From Epichloe hybrida (Eukaryota; Ascomycota; Sordariomycetes; Hypocreales; Clavicipitaceae): a stretch of DNA of 64,000 nt. Every line of letters begins with the position of its first letter. Position 1 is the first letter of the stretch. Shown here one piece after another: positions 11,418 through 23,918 of this stretch. Location of the stretch: NCBI GenBank assembly GCA_019022495.1, contig JAFEKR010000001.1, forward strand, positions 2,728,001 to 2,792,000. The letters are read 5' to 3'. The notes beneath the pieces were generated by a model, which was given only the letters and a program-made list of their open reading frames with translations, had not been told where the DNA came from and did not search any database. Position numbers and translations under genes: made by a program.

Positions 11418-14400
11418 ATGTCTTCTTATCTGGCAGAGCTGGAAAGAAGGTGGCTCACAACAGGATTCGACCATCTACTCCAGCTCGTCAATATCACCGA
11501 TGTCAGTCTTACTCGTAAGGACTGCGGCTTCGACCAATCTATTCAGCGCAAGCTCCGTAAGTTCGACGGAAATAACGATATTGGCCCAAGGGGATATTTC
11601 GAGCCGACACCGGCGACCTCTTCTCCACTTCGTGGCAATGTTCGGGGAAAACTTGGTGAGACACGAGAGATATTCAGGGAACCTGATAATGGAGGTCTGC
11701 AATACAACAGGGCCTTTCGAGGCTTAGAAGTGCTTGAGGAGGTCGAGATCCATCGCCAACATCTCCTAGAAGACACACGGGCCAAACTCAAACCTTTTTC
11801 TCCGGAGGATCACAGTTCGCGGGTGCTTGAACAGCTGCACACTCATGCAACGGAGCATTACAAGACAATCCAGTTAGGGTTTCGATCAATGGTGAGAGCT
11901 TCACTGTGCACAAGGCTTTTTTGTTCATTCTGGCTCAATCGAAACTAACTCTTGGCTTGTCATTTAGTGTCTCACAGACATCTTGCCAAATGGGTCTCTA
12001 ACCCAACATGATGCAGCGAAAGTCATGGCTCGTCTCAACACATTATTCCCACCAGAATTCACCGATTTTGCTGACAGTAGTTCGGGCAAAGGTGCCAACC
12101 TTTCACCATGCACACCAGGACTACGAGATAGTATTCGTTTCTGCGTTTACAGGCACCTGATGAGTTGCGAGGTGACTCCTCATCAGGAAGGTCAATCGTT
12201 CAAAGACAAATTCATCTCGCGGTGCAGCATACCCACATACGAAAAAGCAAGAGAGAAGCTATGCAGTTACATAGCAGAGACAAAGAAGATAGAATTGACA
12301 TGCCTTGCCGTTCTCCACGGAATAGAAGTTAGATCCTCTCCCATAGCTTTGGAATACGCCCGTCCGTTGACACCATCGAACATCACGGATCAGGATGGCT
12401 CCAAGAGCCCAGAATCGACGCCAGCTACGCCGGGCTCATCCAACGCCTGTGCTTCCGATACGAGCACCATTGCTGATGCCTCCATCACCTCCTTCCGCTC
12501 ATCAATACATACCTCTGTCACCTCGATCTCGTCCAGTGATCTCACGCCGCTGCTGAAAGGTATGCCCGGCCGCGAACTATCAGCTTCAAAGACAGACGGC
12601 GCGGCGTTTTCTATGGACTTGACTGCCCCAGATGTGTTAGTTTACCCGGACGATCTTTCTCAGACCGAATTTCATGTTCACCCACTCGCCAAGTTTCTCG
12701 ACTGGGACAACAATGCAAAAGCCCAGTGCGGTCTCATCATCCCCAAGGAGCGCTCGAGTCGAGACTTTTAGTACAATTTCGACAGTGAGGACGACAGCGG
12801 AGGTGAAGATCCAGCCCCCATGGTGGCCGCAGCTCGAAATACCAGAAAAAAAGGCAAATTATTGAAACGCAGAGGAAAGCAGAGTGATGAGCTGCCCCCC
12901 GCGCCGCCCTTGCCTCCCATCCCCGAAGCATTCAAGTCGACGACGACACCAAAATTGTTTGGAAGGCTTTTAGAGCGCATCAGGAAGGAGTCTGAATCGG
13001 TAACTGCTGCTAATGACTTGGCACGAGATTCGAAAGTGTCCAAGAAGAGTGAAACTACGTCTGCGCTCAGGGTAGTCAAGGGGAGGAAAAAGGCTTCTCT
13101 CAAGTCTCAAATTTCCGACCCGACTCTGAGCCACGTTGGCAGTTTACCACTCATGATTCCGTTTGATCGGGAAGCAAAATTGGAGAGAAGCTTGAGTGAT
13201 GGGAGTATTCCATCGCCTATTGTTACAGACTGGGCTGCTGTCTATCAAGAACATGACTTCTCCAGCGCGCCTTTCACTTTCACGCTGGCTCGTCCACGTC
13301 TGTCCCCCATGGAATACACCCGCATGTACATGATTCATCAGGCTGAAACACGGAGGAATGGTCAAAAATGTCGATTTCCTGCCCCCCAAAAGGAATGGTT
13401 CTGGACACCTAGGTGGGAGAAGTTCCTCATTGTCCCTCGCATACCGCACATCATCAAACGATGTGACTCGCCCGAGCGTCTTTCTGAATCTGACTTAAAT
13501 CTGCGACTTCCGTCACTGCGCGACTCGGCAGTTTGCCATACACCCTCGGAACCAATGGCCGGCTGTCCGCGACTCTCCCTTCATCTCGGAGGAATGATCA
13601 CCCTGATGCCTTCCGTCATGAATCTCTCTGCTCTTGGGATCAGCAATGCTGTCGCTTCGTGTGACCTGGCTACTGCTCCACGACGCAGGTCGCGTCGCCA
13701 CTCCATGAACTCAGATGGCAAGAGGACATCTCTTACGACACTGACCGAGAATGAAACTTGGAGTCCATCGCGATGGGATGATGCACCTAGGTTTGCGTGG
13801 ACCAAGAAACAATCTGCTCATCAAGGTCTAGACCAATTATCTCTGGCTACCAGGCACGGCTTCTTGACCAACCCAAGCCCTAATAGAGCTTGTGAACAAT
13901 TGTCACTTACGGGGTCAAGGGTGTCCTCGCTCAGTGGCCAAACTTTCAGGACGCCGTCACACAATTATGGCTCATTGCACCCTGCACCCTTGTTTTCCAG
14001 AAACACCCCGTCGCAAGATACCCACCTCGTAGCATCAACCTTGCGATGCAAACCGCTCAAAGTGGACGGCCTCACTCCGGGAAGGATCCAATCTGTAGCC
14101 GCTTCAATCTGTGACGACACGGGCAGTGGGGACTCTGATATTATATTAGAAGGTCAGCACTCGCCAGAGGTCCCTTCTATGTCCCATCGCCGCTTACAGA
14201 AGGATGATTCAGACAAAGACGCAGCCATCACGACAAATACTACAATAAAATCCCAACAGTACAGTCCGAGGTTCGACAATCGCCGCCATTCCATGCACGT
14301 CCACACACCAGTCTCTTTTCATACACGACATGCCAGCTTGGAATCCGTCCTTGGTTGTAACGGTCAGTTTCTATCTTCACCAAGTACTTCATCCTCATGC

Positions 14401-15321
14401 CTGGTGGAAGATCCCTTTCTCGACACTCACCATGACATGGCATTGTCATCCTCGTATCAGCAACTCCGACAACAAGCGCCTCATACACCACTTCCCGATT
14501 CACCAACACTAGGTCAAGAAAAAGTGTTTGTCGCCAGCGAAGCTCCTCATCAACCACTTGACCGCTCTTTCGGACCGCTCGGGCCGTACATGGACAGCAA
14601 ACAACGCCATGAAACACGCCAAACTCAGAAGCTGGGCTCCTTCTCACCATGCGGTGATCCCCTCGAGCAGGTTGTTCAGCTTTCATCGCATTCCACACGC
14701 ACATCAAATCGTAGAGGGGGCACAGCCCATCACGGCTATAGCTCCAGCTTTGCTCTGAACAGAGCCAAGAGTCACGAGGCATTCACATTACTTCCCCGGT
14801 TGGCGCCCTCGACAACGGCCAGTACAAGCAAAGCAGTACAAGGCGAAAACCCTCACGACGTTCATAGTCCCGAGAAACTAGTCAGATTGTGCGCCGTCTC
14901 AGACGGATCGACAGCATTAGCGCTTCGCAATCACGATACGGCTTCCAGATTAGCCTCTGTGGCAGGTCGGAACGATGTCCAGCAGTCAGCAGAGTTCAAT
15001 AACCCTGCTGTGCCGGCAAAGGAGAAATCAGGACAAAGAAGAACCACATTCGGCAGCTTGTTTACCAGACATGGGAGACGGAGATCATGCAGCAAGTCTC
15101 ACATCCGTTTAGAAGATGACTCCATCCCAGAATCGATCCCGTACACTAGTGAAAGTGAACAGAGCTATTCCCGACCCGAAGGCTTTCGAAACATGTCAGA
15201 ACCGCTACAGCTTCACAGGCAAGGTGGGGTTGGCTTAGGATCAAGTCATGCCAGTCACAATAGCAGTCTGGCTGGCCTCAAGGAGAAACTGAAGCTGAGA
15301 AAGGGACAGCCTCAGTCATAG
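11418..15321 (+). CDS. Unrecognised ~1275-residue protein with one in-frame TAG
   Basis: Exon 1 is 11418-11891 (158 codons), intron 11892-11967 (76 bp, GTGAGA..TTTAG), and exon 2 is 11968-15321. Codon 426 (12769-12771) is TAG; the same frame is open on both sides of it, running 849 residues further to a TAG at 15319-15321. I do not recognise a domain. The N-terminal 330 residues look folded (helical, charged, with EHYKTIQLGFRSM/CLTDILPNG across the splice). A Ser/Thr-rich linker follows, then an acidic patch just after the stop (YNFDSEDDSGGED), a basic stretch (RNTRKKGKLLKRRGK), a proline run (PPAPPLPPIP) and a long Ser/Arg-rich, disordered-looking tail. The open tail argues against an old pseudogene. 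If translation ends at TAG the product is 425 residues. Confidence 0.7.
12758..12783 (+). promoter_or_regulatory. Predicted hairpin holding the in-frame amber codon
   Basis: The arms GTCGAGA (12758-12764) and TTTCGAC (12777-12783) can pair over 7 bp, including one G-U wobble. They leave a 12-nt loop that contains the TAG at 12769-12771. The adenosine at 12770 is preceded by U. Changing it to G would give TGG (Trp) and the reading RDFWYNFD. The fold was worked out by eye. Confidence 0.5.
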
Positions 15322-18300
15322 CCCGTGTGATCCTACCCACGGGAGTAGTATACATGTAAAAAATACCGTTCACAGAAAATGTGCTGGTGCCTTGCATCTC
15401 GCAGTGGAGTAGTTTCGATGGGCCAGCTGTCGATTGATGCCGAAGGAACACTACGGCGGATGATACCGTTACAAGTGGTTATCGAAGGCTCGGTGACGGA
15501 TCCCAACCCGGACTGCCAATGCAGAAGCTCGAACGGCTGCCGTTTGCCGTTGGCACTTTGAGCTCCGTCCAAGAACTGTCAACACTTCCCATAATAGGCT
15601 CAGAGCACCATCCAGGGTAACGCGTCCTTCGTCTTGCTTGTTCAATCGAATGGCTAGCCTTTCCTCTCTCTCTCATTCTCACCATGGTAGGGCAGAGAAA
15701 ATGATGTCCTATCTGTAACACGAGACGCTAAAACCGCACTTGGCCAACAGTATGTAAGCAGCCCTCCGAGCGCTCCACCTCGTATACCCTTGAAAATCGC
15801 TCATCGATCGATGCTGACTGATTCCAACATTTTTCCATTGGAGCTGGAAAAAGACTGAAAAAGAAAACGAGGCAGTCTACGGAGTACTCCATAGCTACTC
15901 CTGACATGCTCATGCTAGTAGAGGGGGCCCTGCAGCTGGCACACGAATCAAAAAATGGATTGCATAACAACAGAGTGTAGAGAACGTGGGTCGAATGGAC
16001 ACATGAAGCCTTTTTCATTGTGTAAGATTGTGTCCGGCATGAAATTATAAAATGCATCCGCCCCTATATTAAGCTTGTTGGTTCTTGCAGAAATTGAAAC
16101 TTTGTCGTCCGTCTTGTCCTGTAACATAGGCAATATGAGAGTGCAGTGCAGCAATGTCCCCGATCCTCTGCGTTTCCTATCGTCGCGTCGACCTGGTTTT
16201 GGCAAATCCTGCTCATCACTCACTCGTGAGCCACAAAATGAATTTCTCGTTCTCCTTGAAGTGACGGAACATCAACATGCCCTCCGTATCCCTCCCTCCG
16301 CACAGAGTCCGAGTATGTATTAACTAAGCCTGATGCCGATCGCTCCCGTCACCTTTACGGTAAGGGTGGGTGGGCTAAAGAATGCTTGTCCTGTGGCAAC
16401 AGGGGATCTCATGGCTCTTTCTCGAAAGGGAATCCCGAACAGAAACACTGACAGCCCAATGTGGAGATGTCGAGCATTGTGCCCAGGTTGCGCCGGTCGC
16501 AACTTGTGCCGCCTTTTTCCGGACATCGAGGCCATTGAGCCGAGAGTCAAACTGCCATTGTCGAGATTCGTTGGAACAGCTGTCTGTTATTACGGGGGGT
16601 CTGTCTCCAAGCTTTGACAAAGCTTTTCTCACTGTGGACGGTGCGGTGTCCAGATCCCCCAGGATGTCTGACTCTTCTCCTCATGCCCTTTCCAGGACTT
16701 CCTCCGCCCGTGCTCCGCGATTCGGCTACGTTCCCAATAATAACAGTCGGCGCTGGAGACATCAGATTTCGCTTGCCCCGCACCTGCGCAAGTCGATCTC
16801 GCAACCGTCTGGGGTAGCTTGGATTCATCGCTGGGCCGTCCCGAAACTAGCTAGACCTGAAGGGACGGGTCGACTTGTAGCATGTTGTAGCAGCAATCGT
16901 GACAAGTCTCTAAAGGGCCTGGAACACATGCCAGACATAATCATCAGTGTTGACGAAACAGCTGGTCGGAACAACCAATCCCTTGACGGATGAACATGAA
17001 GCGCCTCGTATTGTCCCACCAGTCACTCTTACACATCGAAGCCAATTATACATACTTACGCAACCGGGGTATGTCTTTTGCGATATTTAGCGTGACATGA
17101 GCTCAGATCTTGCAGACCACATATGCAGGGCAGTCACGCGGTCGGCATGACATGCGCGGCGAGACCGGAACTCGGACAGATAAGCTATCAAAATGAGAGC
17201 TGTGTCCAGAAAGATTGAGGCGCATTGCCGTTTACGATGCGCTTCATAGTCCGGTACGAGAAAATTGAGCCGGCCATTGACTTCGCTCCAACTGGAGGCG
17301 CCACACCTCACCGCAATTTCCGGCCCGATGTTGCTGAGTCATAGCAGACGTTGGGACATGATTTTGACGATGGACTAGTGCACCGATCAAAAGCCTTATT
17401 AGCACACCCTCATCAGCTGGCCAAGCGCTGGAGCTGTTGACTGAGCTGGTGACTTGGTGAAGATGATGCAGAACCTGATTGTCATGTTTCATCGTATTGG
17501 CGAAGGAAGGGCTCGTCATTGGCTTGGCTCTTGCGACCCCGCCTTGGCTTTGGCAAACTTGTTTGATGATTAGGTCAACTTGACAAATCCGCATCATATT
17601 TGTTATTAGCGGGCCTACATTTTCCGATAGTATGTTTAGTGATCGCATCAGACGATGAAAGCACAATCGATAGATTAGTCCATCAACAAAGGTAGGCTGC
17701 CTCAGGGTTTTCTCTTGGTCTTGAGCCTTTTTTTTTTTTTTTTTTGGCAAAGCAGATACAGGGCTTGTGCTGGTCAGGAAAGAACTGAGGGCAGGGCAGC
17801 CTGAACGGGGGAGGTCGCTGAAGCCCCTTGAAGGCCCTGGTGGTGCAGCACTTTCCAACGATTGTCTGCATATATCAGGATCGGCAATCTCGTCCAATGC
17901 GTGCGTAGCTTATCCGTAAGACCCAAAGAAGCGTGTGCAGCTATACAAGGTAAATCACAAGGTCTAGACGCGCTTGTTACCTCCAGCAATTTCACACACG
18001 AAGGTGCTGCGACGTACCAAGCCGCCAAAGTAGTCGAAATGAATGCTCGTTCTCCACTCGAGACAGTTTTATGTACATACATAATGATGATCCGCCAAGG
18101 GGCCTGGACGCGGGACGGCGCGGAAAATGGCCAGCGGCCTCTGACGCGAGTAGGCAGGCCACTAGACTCTATTTCGCCCAGTCAACGTTGATGCTCAAGA
18201 GTAAGGGGGGTCACTTCTAATATAGCCGCCCAAGATTGTTATCAGAGGTAACAAACTCACATGTAAGCGTGGGTAACTTTGAATCTCGGTCGTATCAGCA

Positions 18301-19907
18301 ACTTTGATGCTTCGTAGTCCGTATTGCGTTGGTGGCGAAGCCGGTGACAAAAGTCGATCTTACAAGTCTAATTGTCGGATCTGTGAGTCGGACTGGGAGG
18401 TATCTCAATGTGGGGAGTACATGCGCCGTCATATGTCACCTTTCTCACCCCAGCTGCCTACATAAATCACATCCACCAAGGCTAAGGTCAGCAAGTGGCT
18501 TGGGGCCGGGATTGAGACTGGTCGCGGTTCGCAAGGGCTCAGGAGCTGGAAGTCTTCTTGCGACTCCAGAGTCCAAACTCAAGAGGATTTAGGCGGTTAT
18601 CGTATGTATCATAGCAGGCGCTCTTGTACGAACATTGGTTCCGCTAATTCATCAGTTACTATTGCAGAGCTGTGACGCTCCGTTGTCCATGCCGGCAAAT
18701 GAACCTTGATATGACATGCTTTTGTGAACGTTCGGTGGTGAAGCTGAGGTTTCCGTAGCTCTGAGCAGACAAGTTGACACGTCGGGGTATTTCCCTGCAT
18801 GGACGTGCAGAGGTGAATTGACAATGTCGTTCGATAGTACGGATCCGTAAAGCGCGCCACATGGCCAAAACAGGAAAGCCGATGCCAATGCAACAGTTGC
18901 GCACAACAGCCCCATCAAAACACCTCGCTCAACGTTACTAATCATCAGAATTCGATGGCTGGTTTCAGAGAGCGTCTCCAAGATGTCCTTTGTGTGGTAG
19001 CAGTTCTCCTTTTGTTTTATTTATTGAAGGAATAGTTGCCACAGAGGAGTGCTTGGTCCAAAGCAGGGGGGTAGGGAGGCCTAGAGAGAAGTTGTGCGTG
19101 AATGTGTGGATGAGCAGGAATGATGTCCTCGTGCGAATTCCAGCAGTTTTTCGTCACTGACATGGCCTCTGTGTTCCAAAGATCTGGCTTCAAAAATCCA
19201 GAGATATCGACTGCTAGCTAGCAACGTAGAGCTCTGTATTGGAGAAAAATGAAGTTCGAAGGGACAAGGGCTAAAGAGATGTTATGCGTTTTTATTTTGT
19301 CTGCACATCCAAGCATATCCATGAGGTGAAGTAGGCGTCGTGGGGGAGAAAAAAAAAATAGAACACAACAAGACGAGAAGCGCGAGCATATCCCTAATAA
19401 GGCTACGACTGACGGAAAGGGTAGGCGCGACCTTGTCTTGTGTTGCCAGCACGGGCAGGTTCGCCTGAAAGCTGCTTCCACAAGGCCGGCCTCAATTTCT
19501 CCAATCCTCCATTTCTCAGTTTCTCTAGACTAGTCCGTATGCCCCGAGTGGCAATCCACGACAACATCGTCTCCATATCCACTTGGGTTGCGATCCAGTA
19601 GGTGCCATGATGATATCATGGCACATAACACAGATGGCACAGAACACGCTGCACATGTACGAACGAGAGGCAGCCACAGTATGTATGTATTACATGTACG
19701 GTCCGGTCGGTCCACTCGACAATCCCTACTCTGCAGCTTTACAATAGGGACACTGCCCTGGTAAAAGGGGCATGTGTCCAGATCCATTGCATTGCTTGCT
19801 TTCGCGATGCATATGTACATACGGATCCGCTAGTCCGTACATACTACGGATAAGTACATGCCTTTTTCCCTGAGCACAGTGAGCAGGGGTGCTTCATTCC
19901 CTGTCTG

Positions 19908-19936
19908 GACCCCTCGACCCCTCGACCCCTCGACCC
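19908..19936. repeat. 9-bp tandem repeat (GACCCCTCG)
   Basis: About three perfect copies of GACCCCTCG lie in non-coding sequence. This is a simple minisatellite with no unique spacers. Confidence 0.85.
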
Positions 19937-20113
19937 AGCCGGGTAATATGTAAGTACTCGGATGTACTCTGTACCTCGACCGCCATCGCAGTTGTCCGAG
20001 GTTGGTCGCGCTAGTGGGACTTGGAGGCCTTGTGCCTACATATTGTGATGGGATGCTGGTCCAATACCCAACTTTCAACTTTCATTGCTGTCTGCCATAA
20101 ACGAGAGGAGGGT

Positions 20114-20161
20114 GGTCCCCTCCCTGGTCCCCTCCCTGGTTGCATCCCTGGTTGCATCCCA
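20114..20161. repeat. 12-bp tandem duplications
   Basis: Two copies of GGTCCCCTCCCT are followed directly by two copies of the related GGTTGCATCCCT, in non-coding sequence upstream of the Zn2Cys6 gene. Confidence 0.85.
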
Positions 20162-20862
20162 GGATATTATCGACGGCACAAATCGGACTATACATGTAGG
20201 CTCGGGGCGAGGCTCGGGGCGTGGCTTCGCAGACCTTGCGTGAAGCCACTAATATCCCACCCTGCATCGTGACGCGTGAGACTGGGTTTCCGAGCCTCCA
20301 TGCCCAGGATTGGAGCATCGAACGTCAGTTGGCAAGTGAAATGTGGGGGAACATACTCCGTACACAGTAAGCTGGCAGTTCCCCATGGCCATGAGGCCTG
20401 AGTTGTCGGGGTCTTATGCGATTTGGTTGGAAGCCTCAAGCTTCTTTTGTTCTGCCTGGCCCGTCAAATAGCACCGACCTCCACAAGCTCAGAGGGGCTG
20501 AGCTTTCCTTCTTGGACCATACATACATGCTCTCCATCGCCCGTCATCTTCTCTCAAATCACCTGTCACGGCTTGCCACAGCAGCTTCCATCGCCGCAGG
20601 GTTTGAATGCCAGTTCTGCCAAGCTACACAACCGCCGTACTCCTCACTCGGCCTCAGCTTGCAGAGAGATACCATATATATGATTCCGCGCTCCGATTCG
20701 GCCATTCGAACAGTTGCCAGCAGGAAAGATACGATCCCTCAAGCCCTCGCCTTCACGGTCAGCTGTTTTGACTGTTGAAAAACTAACTGCACATAACTGG
20801 ACCTCTCATATGCAATACCAGCTGGACGAGGGCATGTCAGTGCTACTTACTACTCATGACCA

Positions 20863-23248
20863 ATGGAGGCACGATTGATCATGGCAGCAGACAAGAACGT
20901 GGGGTGGCCAGGCGATAGAGCCATGTCTTCTAACGATGGGGCTTGGGATGGAACGCTTCTTCCATCACCTTCGCCAACAGAAGCTGTCTGGAAAGGCCAT
21001 ATATTTGCAGGGCCACTCCCAACAGGGCCGCTCTCTCCGGTGAGCTCCGGAATGGACACAGTCATGGACAACTCCTCTGTACCAACGACTGCTCACTCAG
21101 CTTCCTCGTCCTGTGCCGACTCGCGGAGCATAGGATACGGTGACCATGAGGAAGGGGACAACGAAGCCACTTGGGATCAATGGGAGCATAGTCGAACCGA
21201 GTCAATGGCTGTTCTCAAATTGGAACCAACAGACGATGATGTTATCAAACTTGGTGACATGACGGTAGCTCCAGTTCGGTCCCGTACGTCGCCGGATACG
21301 TCCAAAAGCAAGCAAAAGAGGCCCCGAGGAAGACCCCGGAAGACCCCTCCCACTGTTGCTGTGTCTACTAGTAAAGTCACAAAGGGGCGATCCAAAACAG
21401 GTTGTATTACTTGCAGGAAGAGGAAGAAAAAATGCGATGAGGCGAAGCCGCGCTGTAAGTTTTCCCCGCGCTTTATATTGCCTCTGTTGAAGCGTAAACT
21501 CTCGGCCATGAAACTTACACTTCACCGTCAGGTATGAATTGTGAAAAGAACGCCGTCGTCTGCGAGGGCTATCACGAAAAGCAAATCTGGAAAAGCGGAA
21601 AGGAAAGGGCTGGTGAAGGTGAGTGGGTTGTTGATTCTGAAGCGCAACACTTTAGAGCTCCATCGTCTCGTTGTACTCGGTTGCTGACTCGAGCGCTTGT
21701 TTGTTAGAACGCATGCAGCATGATACACAGCCCATCGTTACCATGCAGCCTATATTTCATGGCGTAGAAACCGCCCAAGACTTGATTTTCTGGAAACACT
21801 ACGTCAATCACTTGAGCAACGTGTTAACCGTCGAGGGCGAGGCGAATAACGCCTTCAAGGATATTGTATTGCCATTAGCCAACCAGCACCAAGGATTGAT
21901 GCATTCCATTCTGGCCGTAAGCAGCAAACATATCGACCTAGAATCGCCCTATGGATCCAAAATCTTGAACGGCGATCCAGCTGCAACCCGAGAATCTTTG
22001 CAACAACGGGGTGATTACCACCATGAAGAAGCATTGAAGCGACTCTACAAAGACATGGAGACTCGGGTCAGCAAGGACAACCCAACCTATGCTACCGTTC
22101 TCGCTGCGCGCTACGGACAGATGCTCTGCTTGCTGCTCCAAACCCGGGCCGAAGGCAATCCAAGAGGGGAGCATCGGGTTCACTTGCAGGCATACCAGAC
22201 CCTGATACAGCATTCTCCTCCCGAGAACGAGGTGTTGCGTTCATTCGTGACGGAATTTTTCCAGTACCACATCTTCGCCGACGACCTCCTATGGTATTCT
22301 GGGGCGAGCGCTGGCCGCTTGTCATCTGAAAGCTGGGTGTGTGATGTTTCGATGCCAACACCTCGTCTCATAGGCGTAGGTGACGGGCTGTTTCGCTGTC
22401 TATCACAGATAACCAGTCTTCGAGACGTTATCCGGGCAAACATGTCTGCAGCCATGGACCCAGTCGTCGACTACAAAAGTCTGTACCGAGCTGCGGAGAT
22501 TGATGCGGCTATAAGAGAATGGACGCCTCAATGGCCCCCAGGTGACAGCCGCCATCGTGTTGGTCCGCTGTACAAGCAAATGATGTGGGTGTATCTCTTC
22601 CGAACAATATATCCACCCTCGCCGTCACCATCGCCACTTCGACGGCCTACTTCGGCAACGGCGCCCTCCAATTCTTATCAAAGCCATATGAGCAGCCTGC
22701 AACGCCGGTCCTCCATGGTGGCCAGTGTTGGTTCGTCGGCGACCTCGACCACGATGTCTTCCGCCGCCGGGACAGGAATGGGATCTCAATTGGCGCATAG
22801 TTGTCCCTCATCACGCAATCCGTCTCGAACCAAATCGATGCATGAGCAGGACTCGGCTTCCATGGTGCCTGACACACCCGAGTGCTGCGCCCCCAAGCGG
22901 TCTTCTCCCCCTGCCGCCAGAAGACCAGCACAGGACGATGGTCGCATCACTCTCGCTGTGGAGGAATCCTTGACAATCCTTGAGTCATTCAAGCCGTCTG
23001 ACCCGGCTCAAACTTTGCTGTTGATTCCTTGCATCGTGATTGGCACTGCATGCTTTGGTATCCTGCAACGTCAAAGGATAAGGGCTGCGATCAAAGTAAT
23101 TCGTGGTTATACCGGGCTACGCAATTGCGACCGCGTGATGGAGCTGTTGGAAGAAGTTTGGTCAACAATGGACCAAGGTGACTGGGTTGCCGTATGGGAC
23201 TGGCAACGCATTGCGAAGAGCTTGGGTCTGGATTTTATCTGCGCCTAA
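20863..23248 (+). CDS. Zn(II)2Cys6 transcription factor with AT-hook
   Basis: A nuclear DNA-binding regulator. The exons are 20863-21454, 21532-21618 and 21708-23248, giving 739 aa with consistent phases. The first intron splits the fourth zinc-ligand Cys codon. The cluster is CITCRKRKKKC..KPRCMNCEKNAVVC (residues about 181-208; spacing C2-6-6-2-6). An AT-hook (KRPRGRPRK) lies about 30 residues before it. The N-terminus is acidic and Ser/Pro-rich. The C-terminal half, starting HGVETAQDLIFWKHYVNHLSNVL, resembles the fungal-specific regulator domain of the DUF3468 (PF11951) type. A second in-frame ATG lies at 20881. A Ser-rich insertion occupies about residues 510-590. The target genes cannot be inferred; the A+T block begins about 600 bp downstream. 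Confidence 0.85.
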
Positions 23249-23863
23249 TACAGAAAACGTTTTTACGAATCTGCCTGGAGCAAGCATTGCAATCAACCTA
23301 TTCTGATCGACGGGCCAAGAGCGGGCCCCTTTGAGCGAATGACTTGATGAATTTCAGTATCCACTACTTGGATCTCCTTTATTTCGTTTTCTGTCTGTCA
23401 ATTTTTTAGCCCGCAATAGCTTGTCCATTTTTGAGGCCGATCCAGAAGCATTAGAAGATGGGATCTCCTCCTCTGCGTCCTTAATCTCTCCTTCCATTTT
23501 GTTTTTCTATTAGACGGGTTTCTGCGCACGCGCGTTCCATATTTAGGCTTGGTCGGGGGGTTTTTTTTTTTTTTTTTTCGATATATTTCATAATCCTTAA
23601 GAGCATCGTTTTCGCAAACATAATTCTTGCTTTACGGTGGGCTGTGAGACGACGACGCCGTGGATAAGTTTTCGTTTCTTTCGTGTTGTTTGTTCTGGCT
23701 GTTATTGGCGAGGAGGCACCACGGGACTACTATAATTTGCATCGAAAGATGGCGTCATTTGGAGGCTACGAAGTCACTTTTGTCAGAGTGGAGGGGAATT
23801 CCCGTCTTGCCGGATTTGACACAATCTTTCATCTTCCTTTGTCTTGCACAAAAAGACTGCATG
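23249..23863. other. 3' flank of the regulator, up to the inverted repeat
   Basis: Non-coding sequence with a long T-run (about 23561-23578). Frames at 23660-23958 run into the left repeat arm and have no recognisable domain. Confidence 0.5.
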
Positions 23864-23918
23864 ACGGCTTGGAATACGGTGGCACCTTAGACAGGCCCCG
23901 CAAAGGGCTGCCAAAACA
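23864..23918 (+). repeat. Left arm of inverted repeat
   Basis: About 55 bp whose reverse complement matches 30299-30352. The inner 22 bp (23897-23918) are identical, including the string GGCAGCCCTTTGCGGG on the minus strand. The outer part matches at most positions, with isolated substitutions and one 1-bp gap. Confidence 0.85.

Larger units (their letters stand above)
15322..20862. other. 5.5 kb region without a convincing gene
   Basis: Several frames of 100-220 codons occur (for example 16382-16993 on plus and 17244-17897 on minus), but none shows a domain, a splice-consistent partner or biased composition. The region carries T-runs (17729-17746), a 9-bp tandem repeat (19908-19936), a 12-bp tandem array (20114-20161) and several TACGGAGTA/ACTCCGTA-like short palindromes. 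It could hold untranslated transcripts, long regulatory sequence for the regulator at 20863, or decayed genes. Confidence 0.5.

Noticed and set aside
16382..16993. A 203-codon open frame on the plus strand.
   Set aside because: It has no domain, no start context, no homologous look and arbitrary composition; several overlapping frames of similar length exist on both strands.
17244..17897. A 217-codon open frame on the minus strand.
   Set aside because: It includes a poly-Lys run created by a T-homopolymer and shows no recognisable features.
20114..20161. CRISPR-like array.
   Set aside because: The repeats are directly adjacent without spacers, and the genome is fungal.
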